From an uncultured Ectothiorhodospiraceae bacterium (lineage in GTDB: Bacteria; Pseudomonadota; Gammaproteobacteria; UBA9214): a stretch of 7,554 bases of DNA. Numbering within the stretch: position 1 is the stretch's first letter; each line of letters begins with the position of its first letter. Both the position numbers and the translations under genes were made by a program. The notes below the pieces were generated by a model. That model searched no databases. It saw nothing but the letters and a program-made list of their open reading frames with translations, and was not told where the DNA came from. The stretch covers positions 1 to 7,554 of the forward strand of contig CAMYKJ010000049.1 of the NCBI GenBank assembly GCA_947258945.1. Reading direction: 5' to 3'. Shown piece by piece: positions 1 to 5,974 of this stretch.

Positions 1-771
1 GCGCGTCATGATGTCACGCGGCTTGATGTCCTGCTCGAGCAGGTGGCGGATCGCCTGGCCGGCGTTGTAACACTCTGCCAGCTTGCCGGGGTCGACCGCA
101 GGCGTCGAGGAACTGTACGGCAGCGACATGCCCATGGCCTCGATGGCAGAGGCCATGGTATTGGCCGTGTACATGCCGCCACAGGCACCCGGACCGGGAC
201 AGGCATGGTCGACAATATTGTGCCGCGTCGTCTCGTCGATCTTGCCGGCAATGAATTCGCCATAGCTCTGGAACGCCGAGACGATATCGAGCGTCTGGTT
301 GTGGTAGTGGCCGGGCTTGATGGTGCCGCCGTAGATCATCAGGGACGGACGGTTAAGACGTCCCATGGCAATCAGGCATCCCGGCATGTTCTTGTCGCAA
401 CCCGGCAGGGAGATATTGGCGTCATACCACTGCGCACTCATGACGGTCTCGATCGAGTCCGCAATCAGGTCACGCGACTGCAGCGAAAAACTCATACCGT
501 CCGTACCCATGGAGATACCATCGCTGACACCGATGGTGTTGAAGCGCATGCCGACCAGGCCGGCATCCACCACGCCCTCGCGGACCCTTGCCGCAAGGTC
601 ATTCAGGTGCATGTTGCAGGTATTGCCTTCGTACCACACGCTCGAGATACCGACCTGCGCCTTGTCCATGTCGGCATCGGTCAGGCCGGTACCGTGCAAC
701 ATCGCCTGCGAGGCGCCCTGTGATTTCGGCTGCGTAATTCGTGAACTGTAACGGTTCAGCTTCTGGGTCAT
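1..771 (-). CDS. ilvD: Dihydroxy-acid dehydratase, N-terminal part (runs off the left edge)
   Basis: IlvD dehydrates 2,3-dihydroxy-3-methylbutanoate and its isoleucine-pathway homologue to 2-oxo acids, in valine, leucine and isoleucine synthesis (cytosol). The 257 codons visible, starting at the ATG whose complement is 769-771, carry the family signatures: GNTCNMH (Cys52), [10 protein letters not shown] (Cys125, Lys127) and [16 protein letters not shown] (Cys197). The three cysteines are spaced 73 and 72 residues apart, as in the plant-type enzymes that bind a [2Fe-2S] cluster. E. coli IlvD, a [4Fe-4S] enzyme, lacks the first of these cysteines. Lys127 sits in the CDK motif, where the lysine is carbamylated to hold Mg2+. 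The full protein should be about 560 residues, so more than half lies outside the window. The start is supported by GGAGG five bases upstream and by a natural N-terminus. It is transcribed divergently from the persulfide dioxygenase gene. Family assignment is very secure; the cluster type is inferred from the cysteines. Confidence 0.96.
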   Translation of the reverse strand, partial: MTQKLNRYSSRITQPKSQGASQAMLHGTGLTDADMDKAQVGISSVWYEGNTCNMHLNDLAARVREGVVDAGLVGMRFNTIGVSDGISMGTDGMSFSLQSRDLIADSIETVMSAQWYDANISLPGCDKNMPGCLIAMGRLNRPSLMIYGGTIKPGHYHNQTLDIVSAFQSYGEFIAGKIDETTRHNIVDHACPGPGACGGMYTANTMASAIEAMGMSLPYSSSTPAVDPGKLAECYNAGQAIRHLLEQDIKPRDIMTR

Positions 772-776
772 GGTGG

Positions 777-781
777 CCTCC
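777..781 (-). promoter_or_regulatory. Ribosome binding site of ilvD
   Basis: On the minus strand GGAGG lies five bases before the ATG at 771. It is a near-ideal Shine-Dalgarno sequence and fixes the start of ilvD. Confidence 0.75.
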
Positions 782-792
782 GCTCCTGCATA

Positions 793-810
793 CCGGTCTC
801 CCGCGACCGG
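793..810. repeat. Perfect 6-bp inverted repeat in the ilvD leader
   Basis: CCGGTC (793-798) and GACCGG (805-810) flank a six-base loop. The element lies 12 bases upstream of the ilvD Shine-Dalgarno on the transcribed leader. A second, weaker pair (GCCTG 866-870 and CAGGC 876-880) lies further up the same leader. They could form small RNA hairpins. No T-run follows either, so a terminator is not supported. Confidence 0.4.
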
Positions 811-944
811 CTCAATCGGCCCGTTATTGTACAGAGTGTGGCTGCCGACCTGCATGCTGCGGATTGCCTGCATCACAGGCCGGACCGATCCGCGGGATTT
901 TTCGGCATGTCATTAAATTGACAGCCACTCTTCGAAATATATCA

Positions 945-953
945 ATTATAACA
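945..953 (-). promoter_or_regulatory. Extended -10 promoter candidate for ilvD
   Basis: Read on the minus strand this is TGTTATAAT: a perfect TATAAT preceded by the TGn extension that can replace a -35 element. The only -35-like hexamer, TTGCCA, is 20 bases upstream, which is too far to be typical. Transcription would begin near 938 and give a leader of about 167 bases before ilvD. I saw no convincing branched-chain leader peptide in that leader; a short frame beginning ATGACATGCC has few Leu, Ile or Val codons. Confidence 0.5.
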
Positions 954-987
954 ATATGATAGATCATCCCTGGCAAAATAAAATTCC

Positions 988-1015
988 TTGCGAAAATCGA
1001 ATACGCTGCTAGTAT
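988..1015 (+). promoter_or_regulatory. Sigma-70-like promoter candidate for the persulfide dioxygenase gene
   Basis: TTGCGA (988-993), a 16-base spacer and TAGTAT (1010-1015), with a TGC extension directly before the -10. The predicted start of transcription is near 1022, giving a leader of about 98 bases. The element lies in the AT-rich core of the divergent region, 35 bases from the ilvD -10 candidate on the other strand, so a single regulator could reach both. It is called by consensus match only. Confidence 0.5.
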
Positions 1016-1101
1016 ATTAGAAACTGGTTAATTTCATATTTTCTTATTTTTGGCGGAAATCGACTCCGGTGCTGAACACAGCCCGGCGGGACCAGCAGCA
1101 C

Positions 1102-1107
1102 AGGAAA
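1102..1107 (+). promoter_or_regulatory. Ribosome binding site of the persulfide dioxygenase gene
   Basis: AGGAAA lies 12 bases before the ATG at 1120, a somewhat long spacing. It still favours that ATG over the in-frame GTG at 1069, which has no Shine-Dalgarno and would add 17 residues unlike the family. The motif directly abuts the 3' arm of a possible 6-bp stem (CAGCAC, 1096-1101). Confidence 0.5.
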
Positions 1108-1119
1108 CGGCAATACATC

Positions 1120-1839
1120 ATGCGTGTACGGCAGTTATTCGATTCTGGCAGTTCCACCTACAGCTACCTGGTGTGGGACAACGAAAGCCGTGAGGCCGCC
1201 CTCATCGACCCGGTTCAGGAACAGGCCGGTCGCGACGCCGGTCTGGTACGGGAGCTGGGACTGACCCTGAAGTACACGCTCGAAACCCACGTGCATGGCG
1301 ACCATGTCACCGGGTCGGGTTATTTGCGGCAGGCCCTGAATTCAATCGTGATCGCGCACGAAAACAGTCGCACGAAGTGCGCGGATGTACTCGTCAGGGA
1401 CGGTGATTTCATCCCGCTCGGACACCAGCGCATCAACATCCTGTTCACACCCGGTCATACCGACAACCATGTCTGCCTGACCATCCCGGGTGCGATCTTT
1501 ACCGGTGATTCCCTGCTGATCGGCAGCTGCGGGCGCACCGATCACCATTCCGGCGATGCAGGCGCGCAGTTCGACTCGATTACAGAGAAGCTGTTCGCAT
1601 TCCCCGGCGAGACGCTGGTATACCCCGGCCATGATTATCACGGCAAGACCTGTTCCACCATCGGCGAGGAAAAAACCCACAACCCGCAAATCGGTGCACA
1701 TGTCAGTCGCCAGGCATTTATCGAGGCGGTGAGCAGTATCAAACTGGATTCTCCGCAGCGCCTGTTCGAGGCCCTGCCCGCCAACCTGCGCTGCGGCATG
1801 CCCACTCACCACGCCGGGCATTCCACCGTCACATCCTGA
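1120..1839 (+). CDS. ETHE1-type persulfide dioxygenase (metallo-beta-lactamase fold)
   Basis: This cytosolic mononuclear-iron enzyme oxidises glutathione persulfide to sulfite with O2, in sulfide detoxification or oxidation. The 239-residue protein matches ETHE1 across its length. Seen in order: RQLFDSGSSTYSYL at the N-terminus, LIDPV (28-32), THVHGDH (56-62), TPGHTDNH (110-117), FTGDSLLIGSCGRTD (127-141), YPGHDYHG (168-175), EEKTHNP (183-189) and PANLRCG (220-226). His57, His113 and Asp130 correspond to the iron ligands of human ETHE1 (His79, His135, Asp154). The GCGRTD signature separates it from glyoxalase II. It is shorter than proteins where this domain is fused to rhodanese, and no rhodanese or sulfide:quinone reductase gene is nearby. 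It appears monocistronic, divergent from ilvD and followed by a long gap. The common names sdo, pdo and blh are used inconsistently, so no symbol is given. Confidence 0.93.
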   Translation: MRVRQLFDSGSSTYSYLVWDNESREAALIDPVQEQAGRDAGLVRELGLTLKYTLETHVHGDHVTGSGYLRQALNSIVIAHENSRTKCADVLVRDGDFIPLGHQRINILFTPGHTDNHVCLTIPGAIFTGDSLLIGSCGRTDHHSGDAGAQFDSITEKLFAFPGETLVYPGHDYHGKTCSTIGEEKTHNPQIGAHVSRQAFIEAVSSIKLDSPQRLFEALPANLRCGMPTHHAGHSTVTS

Positions 1840-2172
1840 CCCGGGTCGCGCCAGCGGCCGTCCTGACAGAACGGGGATATCCACACGACCGGGCAAGGTC
1901 GTCAACAGCCACGTCCAGCCGCAGCGGCGACCCGCTAGCGCCATAACACACTGCCGCTGCCGGCACCCGCCGTACAGCCGTTGCCGGTGCCCCGGTCACG
2001 CTATTGCACCCGGTTCGCGCCATTACCCGGCCCGCCACACAATTCCCTTTCTTTTACAGTTGGTTAGTAGCCAAGAACGGCCTTCAGTTCCCGCCCTCCC
2101 CGGCCGATTCTAGTTACTGATGAGCCCACGGATATGCTTCCGCGGATAATCCACCGGGAGCCCGCCGCGTAG
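1840..2172. other. Intergenic gap with GC-rich inverted repeats, no gene seen
   Basis: These 333 bases separate the dioxygenase stop from the GGDEF-EAL start. The minus-strand frames here look like shadows: no recognisable motifs and no ribosome binding sites. The first half contains several inverted repeats: CGACC/GGTCG (1886-1890 and 1897-1901), GCAGCGGC/GCCGCTGC (1921-1928 and 1953-1960) and GGCACC/GGTGCC (1962-1967 and 1986-1991). None is followed by a T-run, so intrinsic termination is not shown. The second half must hold the promoter of the GGDEF-EAL gene, but I found no good -35/-10 pair. Confidence 0.5.
1921..1960. repeat. Perfect 8-bp inverted repeat downstream of the persulfide dioxygenase gene
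   Basis: GCAGCGGC (1921-1928) and GCCGCTGC (1953-1960) are exact inverted copies with a 24-base loop, which itself contains the palindrome CGCTAGCG (1933-1940). It begins 82 bases after the dioxygenase stop. It could fold in RNA and stabilise the 3' end of the message, but without a U-tract it is not a standard terminator. Confidence 0.35.
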
Positions 2173-4146
2173 ATGAAAGACAACACCCGCCTGTTAGTGA
2201 CCGTTGGCTTCCTGACTGTCCTCGCGCTCATGTTCTCGCTGGTCACGATTGCGCTGCTCCAGCTGCAGAAAACCAACGAGAGCATGGAGTATCTGGTCGA
2301 GCGCACCAACAAAAAAACGGCAGCGGCCCATGCCATGCGTGACGCAATCCGTCTGCGCGCCAACAGCCTCAAGACCATGCAGCTGACCACTGACATTTTC
2401 GAGCGCGATGCGGAGTCTCTGCGCCTGATCAATCACGCGGGGAAATATCGCCGCGCACGCGAACGGCTTGTCAGTCTCGGCATGGACGAACAGGAAACCC
2501 TGCTGCACGAACAGCTGCTACAACTCGCCCGGACATCACAGCCCTACAACGACCTGGCATCAGAACTGCTGATGAGCGATGCCCCGCCGGAACAGCTCGA
2601 ATCCGTTATCAGGAATGCAGTGGCCCTGCAGAGAATGATGCTCGACAAGCTGGAAGAGCTGGTCGCAATTGAACTGCGCAACACCGAGGAGGCGCTGGCC
2701 GTCAGCCGCGCGCACTACAGGACGACCCGCCAGTTGCTGATCGCGCTGTCGATGTTCGTACTGCTGTTTTCGGTGATCGTCGCCCGTACCGTCATCCGCC
2801 ATGTCTCCTCCAAAAACCGTCAACTGACATACCAGGCATCGCACGATGCCCTGACCGGCCTGATCAACCGGCGCGAATTCGAGGTACGTCTCGACCGGGC
2901 CATCCGCGTCGCGCGGGCACAATCCGGCGCCCATGCACTGCTGTATGTCGATCTCGACCAGTTCAAGATCGTCAACGATACCTGCGGTCATGCCGCCGGC
3001 GACGAACTCCTGCAACAGCTGTCCGGACTGCTGCTGAGCTCGGTCCGCTACCGCGATACACTCAGCCGTCTCGGCGGTGACGAGTTCGGCATGCTGCTGG
3101 AGAACTGCCCCCTCGACAAGGCCGTATCCATCGCCAACGACCTGCTCAAGATCATGGATTCGTTTCAGTTCACATGGAATGACAACATCTTCACCCTGGG
3201 CATGAGCATCGGTGTGGTACCGATCGACCGCACCACGACCGACATTGCCATGGCTCTGAGTGCAGCGGACTCCGCCTGCTATATCGCCAAGGAGGCGGGC
3301 CGCAACCGCGTGCAGATCGCCCACCTCGGTGATCGCAGGCTGCAGGAGCGGCACGGCGAGATGCAATGGGTGTCTAGATTGACGCGTGCGCTGGAAGAGA
3401 AACGCTTTGAACTGTTCTACCAGCCGATCATTCCCTGCGCCCGCAGAAACAACGGCACCCGGCTGATCGAGGTCCTGCTGCGCCTGCTCGACGACGATGG
3501 CACCGTCGTCGCACCCGGTGTATTCATGCCCGCAGCCGAGAAATACAACCTCGCCGCGAATATCGACCGCTGGGTAATCGCCGCCACCCTGGAGTGGATC
3601 GCCGCCAATTCGGGTGACGGCAACCGGCCGCTGACGGTTTTCATCAACATCTCGGGGCAGACCGTCGGCAGCGCCGAGATGCTGCGCTTCATTATCGACA
3701 AGATGGACGAGACCGGTGTTTCTCCCGAGATGGTTGTATTCGAGATTACCGAAACAACGGCTATTACCAACATCACGTCCGCAACAAGTTTCATGCTCAC
3801 ACTGAAGGGTTGCGGTTTCAGGTTCTCGCTGGACGATTTCGGCAGCGGCCTTTATTCATTTACCTACCTGAAAAAACTGCCAATCGACTTTCTGAAAATC
3901 GACGGTGCATTCGTCCGCGACGCCCTGTCAGACCCGGTCGACTACGCAATGGTGCGCTCGATCAACGAACTCGGACAACTGCTCGGCAAGGAAACCATTG
4001 CGGAATTCGTCGAATCCCTCGAGATCGCCGACGAACTGCGCAATATCGGTGTTGATTACGTGCAGGGATATGCCTACGCGAAACCGCTCCCGCTGCACGA
4101 CTTCACCCACACCATGCGCCCGCATCTCGTTGTCATCACCGGTTGA
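2173..4146 (+). CDS. Membrane-anchored GGDEF-EAL cyclic di-GMP enzyme
   Basis: The 657-residue protein makes and/or breaks cyclic di-GMP at the inner membrane. Residues 6-29 form a first membrane helix. About 30-186 is a helix-rich, probably periplasmic sensor segment resembling a four-helix bundle, and about 187-208 is a second membrane helix. The GGDEF domain (about 217-375) has DALTGLINR at 225, metal-binding Asp260, an inhibitory-site RYRD (292-295) and intact GGDEF (301-305). The EAL domain (about 400-650) has EVL instead of EAL (Glu433). The other catalytic residues are present: Asn492, Glu524, Asp554-Asp555 in DDFGSG, Lys575, Glu611 and Gln631. Both activities are therefore possible, and which one dominates cannot be read from sequence. 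There is no HAMP or PAS domain. The start rests on the hydrophobic N-terminus; GGGAG lies 12 bases upstream, a long spacing. argE follows after 96 bases. The ligand is unknown. Confidence 0.93.
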   Translation: MKDNTRLLVTVGFLTVLALMFSLVTIALLQLQKTNESMEYLVERTNKKTAAAHAMRDAIRLRANSLKTMQLTTDIFERDAESLRLINHAGKYRRARERLVSLGMDEQETLLHEQLLQLARTSQPYNDLASELLMSDAPPEQLESVIRNAVALQRMMLDKLEELVAIELRNTEEALAVSRAHYRTTRQLLIALSMFVLLFSVIVARTVIRHVSSKNRQLTYQASHDALTGLINRREFEVRLDRAIRVARAQSGAHALLYVDLDQFKIVNDTCGHAAGDELLQQLSGLLLSSVRYRDTLSRLGGDEFGMLLENCPLDKAVSIANDLLKIMDSFQFTWNDNIFTLGMSIGVVPIDRTTTDIAMALSAADSACYIAKEAGRNRVQIAHLGDRRLQERHGEMQWVSRLTRALEEKRFELFYQPIIPCARRNNGTRLIEVLLRLLDDDGTVVAPGVFMPAAEKYNLAANIDRWVIAATLEWIAANSGDGNRPLTVFINISGQTVGSAEMLRFIIDKMDETGVSPEMVVFEITETTAITNITSATSFMLTLKGCGFRFSLDDFGSGLYSFTYLKKLPIDFLKIDGAFVRDALSDPVDYAMVRSINELGQLLGKETIAEFVESLEIADELRNIGVDYVQGYAYAKPLPLHDFTHTMRPHLVVITG

Positions 4147-4192
4147 CCGGGCTGGCGACGGACAAAGTGCCGCATGGCTGCCGACTATGCGA

Positions 4193-4198
4193 TATATT
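4193..4198 (+). promoter_or_regulatory. Weak -10 candidate before argE
   Basis: TATATT (4193-4198) stands out in the 96-base gap between the GGDEF-EAL stop and argE, but no matching -35 hexamer lies 16-18 bases upstream. It would place transcription start near 4205 and give a short leader. argE could instead be read through from the upstream gene, since no terminator is visible between them. Confidence 0.2.
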
Positions 4199-4229
4199 CA
4201 GCACTACAGACGGCTGTCAATGCGCGCGC

Positions 4230-4239
4230 AGGTGAAGGA
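4230..4239 (+). promoter_or_regulatory. Ribosome binding site that sets the argE start
   Basis: The purine-rich AGGTGAAGGA lies just before the ATG at 4243, with AGGTGA seven bases and AAGGA three bases away. It supports that start over the in-frame ATG at 4174, which lacks a comparable site and would add 23 residues absent from E. coli ArgE. Confidence 0.6.
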
Positions 4240-4242
4240 TCA

Positions 4243-5409
4243 ATGTCAGAAACACCGCCACTGCTGGACATGATCGGGGCGCTGGTCAGCACGCCCTCGA
4301 TCAGCAGTGCCGACCCGGTCCTCGACCAGGGCAACCGTGCCGTCATCGACCTGCTTGCCGGCTGGCTCGAAGATACCGGCTTTCGGGTGGAAATCATGCC
4401 GCTACCCGGCAGTCCGGCGAAGGCCAACCTGATCGCCACCCTCGGCAGCGGGCCGGGCGGACTGGTGCTGTCCGGCCACACCGATACCGTGCCTTACGAC
4501 GAAGGCCGCTGGCAATTCGATGCCATCGGCATGACCGAGGCGCACCAGCGGCTGTACGGACTCGGCACCGCGGACATGAAGGCATTCATGGCACTCGCCA
4601 TCGAGGCCTGCCGGGACCTGCGGAGCACCGACTTGCATGAGCCGGTCACGATACTGGCCACCGCGGACGAGGAAACCTCGATGTCCGGAGCGAAGGCGCT
4701 GGTCGAACACGACCGCCCGCATGCGCGGTATGCCGTGATCGGCGAACCGACCGGGCTGAAACCGGTGCGCATGCACAAGGGCATCATGATGGAGTCGATC
4801 CATCTGCAGGGCCACTCCGGGCATTCCAGCGATCCGTCGCTCGGCAACAATGCGCTCGAGGCGATGCACCGTGTCATCGGTGCGCTGCTCGACTGGCGCG
4901 GTGAACTGCAGGCACGCAACGTAAACGCTTTATTCGCCGTACCGGTACCGACACTCAACCTGGGTCATATCCACGGCGGTGACAACCCGAACCGGATCTG
5001 TGCAGCGTGCGAGCTGCAGCTCGACCTGCGGCCGTTGCCCGGCATGCACATCGACGAACTGCGCGCCGAACTGCACCACAGAACCCGACGGGCTCTGGCG
5101 GACAGCGGTATCGACATCCGCTTCGAGGCACTGTTCGACGGCATACCGGCCATGGAGACCCCGGCGGACGCCGGCATCGTGCGGCTCGCCGAACGCCTCA
5201 CCGGCTATACACCCGGTGCCGTCGCGTTCGGCACCGAGGCACCCTACCTGTCACGCCTGGGTATGGAAACGGTGGTGCTCGGCCCCGGCAACATCGAGCA
5301 GGCCCACCAGCCGGATGAATACCTGGCACTGGAGCGCCTCGCTCCAACCGTTAATCTACTGAAAAAGTTCATAAAATCAGTTTGTATCGATACCGCCCCC
5401 CTGTTATAA
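4243..5409 (+). CDS. argE: Acetylornithine deacetylase (M20 metallopeptidase family)
   Basis: ArgE hydrolyses N2-acetyl-L-ornithine to ornithine and acetate, the fifth step of the linear arginine pathway, in the cytosol. The 388-residue protein is close to E. coli ArgE (383) and matches it along its length. The dinuclear-metal site is complete: His79 in SGHTDTVP, Asp111 in GTADMK, Glu143 (general base) and Glu144 in ATADEETSMSGAK, Glu168 in IGEPTGLKPVR, and His355 in GPGNIEQAHQPDEYL. The dimerisation-domain motif GHSGHSSDP and the signature TLNLGHIHGGDNPNRIC identify ArgE rather than DapE or a generic carboxypeptidase. A small oddity is ADMKA where the family normally has ADMKG. Presence of ArgE implies the non-cyclic route, in which acetyl groups are not recycled by ArgJ, so a working N-acetylglutamate synthase is needed; argA follows after 22 bases. 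A longer form from 4174 is possible but unlikely. Confidence 0.95.
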   Translation: MSETPPLLDMIGALVSTPSISSADPVLDQGNRAVIDLLAGWLEDTGFRVEIMPLPGSPAKANLIATLGSGPGGLVLSGHTDTVPYDEGRWQFDAIGMTEAHQRLYGLGTADMKAFMALAIEACRDLRSTDLHEPVTILATADEETSMSGAKALVEHDRPHARYAVIGEPTGLKPVRMHKGIMMESIHLQGHSGHSSDPSLGNNALEAMHRVIGALLDWRGELQARNVNALFAVPVPTLNLGHIHGGDNPNRICAACELQLDLRPLPGMHIDELRAELHHRTRRALADSGIDIRFEALFDGIPAMETPADAGIVRLAERLTGYTPGAVAFGTEAPYLSRLGMETVVLGPGNIEQAHQPDEYLALERLAPTVNLLKKFIKSVCIDTAPLL

Positions 5410-5410
5410 A
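5382..5410 (+). promoter_or_regulatory. Sigma-70-like promoter for argA overlapping the end of argE
   Basis: TTGTAT (5382-5387), an exact 17-base spacer and TATAAA (5405-5410), with a TGT extension directly before the -10. The -10 covers the argE stop codon (5407-5409). Transcription should start near 5417, only about 15 bases before the argA ATG, which would leave at best GGA (5420-5422) as Shine-Dalgarno. A perfect palindrome, GTATCGATAC (5384-5393), overlaps the -35 and could be an operator. It does not resemble the E. coli ARG box. Confidence 0.5.
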
Positions 5411-5431
5411 AGGCGTTTCGGACACGCGACC

Positions 5432-5974
5432 ATGAAAACCAGCAAACCGCACATACACTTCATCAGCGACTTCCGGCAGGCCGCGCCGTACATCCACGCG
5501 CACCGGGGCGCCACCTTCGTGCTGGCCTTCGGTGGCGAGGCCGTCGCTGCGGATACCTTTCCGGACCTGGTACACGACATCGCCCTGCTGCACAGCCTGG
5601 GCATCCGGCTGGTGCTGGTGCATGGCGCACGGCCGCAGATAGAGCGCAGGCTGAAAGCGGCCGGTGCGCATATCGAATATGCAAACGGCCTGCGCATTAC
5701 CGATGATGCCGCCCTGGCCTGCGTCAAGGACGCTGCCGGCAGCGTGCGCGTCGAGGTCGAGGCCCTGCTGTCGATGGGCCTGGCCAACACACCCATGTCC
5801 GGCGCACGCATTCGCGTCACATCGGGGAATTTTGTCACCGCCCGGCCGCTTGGTGTGCGCGATGGCGTGGACTATTGCCATACCGGCGAGGTGCGGCGCA
5901 TCGTGAAGTCTTCAATGTCGGTGCCGGCGAAATCGCGACCCGGACCGCAGCGGCGCTCGCTGCCGACAAGCTGA
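5432..5974 (+). CDS. argA: ArgA fragment: amino-acid-kinase domain, truncated
   Basis: This 180-residue reading frame carries the first part of the amino-acid-kinase-like domain that binds arginine in N-acetylglutamate synthase. Family motifs are GGEAV (34-38), DIALLHSLGIRLVLVHGARPQI (49-70), ANTPMSGARIRVTSGNFVTARPLGVRDG in the middle, and CHTGEVRRI ending at residue 157. The remaining 23 residues, starting VKSSMSVPAKSRPG, are out-of-frame translation of the downstream half and match nothing. The start resembles the E. coli N-terminus in length. The Shine-Dalgarno is weak: AAAGG lies 18 bases upstream. Alone this product lacks the catalytic acetyltransferase domain and should be inactive. Confidence 0.7.
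   Translation: MKTSKPHIHFISDFRQAAPYIHAHRGATFVLAFGGEAVAADTFPDLVHDIALLHSLGIRLVLVHGARPQIERRLKAAGAHIEYANGLRITDDAALACVKDAAGSVRVEVEALLSMGLANTPMSGARIRVTSGNFVTARPLGVRDGVDYCHTGEVRRIVKSSMSVPAKSRPGPQRRSLPTS

Larger units (their letters stand above)
772..1119. other. Divergent intergenic region between ilvD and the persulfide dioxygenase gene
   Basis: This 348-base gap has no supportable gene. The ilvD-proximal half (772-905) is GC-rich and holds small inverted repeats. The middle (about 910-1060) is strikingly AT-rich compared with the rest of the window and carries promoter-like sequences on both strands. The last part (1069-1119) is the dioxygenase leader, with a GTGCTG/CAGCAC pair (1069-1074 and 1096-1101) that ends just before the ribosome binding site. 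I saw no clear regulator operator. Confidence 0.6.

Noticed and set aside
43..723. Long plus-strand open frame of 226 codons across the ilvD region
   Set aside because: It is antisense to ilvD, whose conserved motifs fill the minus strand here. The plus-strand translation has no recognisable motif.
1069..1119. GTG start at 1069 for the persulfide dioxygenase
   Set aside because: It adds 17 residues unlike ETHE1 N-termini and has no Shine-Dalgarno. The ATG at 1120 fits the family start.
1886..1901. CGACC/GGTCG hairpin as a terminator of the persulfide dioxygenase gene
   Set aside because: The stem is only five pairs and is followed by TCAACAGCC, not a T-run.
1342..1944. Minus-strand open frame of 200 codons over the persulfide dioxygenase gene
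   Set aside because: It is a shadow of the high-GC gene on the plus strand, which carries every ETHE1 motif. There is no ribosome binding site or recognisable domain.
2053..2080. TTTACA (2053-2058) as a -35 for the GGDEF-EAL gene
   Set aside because: No acceptable -10 hexamer lies 16-18 bases downstream.
2560..3366. Minus-strand open frame of 268 codons within the GGDEF-EAL gene
   Set aside because: It is antisense to the well-supported GGDEF-EAL protein and its translation looks like a codon-bias artefact.
4143..4171. TTGACC at the end of the GGDEF-EAL gene as a -35 for argE
   Set aside because: The -10 position 17 bases on reads AGTGCC, which is not promoter-like.
5900..5911. Programmed ribosomal frameshift in argA
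   Set aside because: There is no slippery heptamer at the junction, and about 25 conserved residues are missing as well, so a shift alone would not give a complete ArgA.
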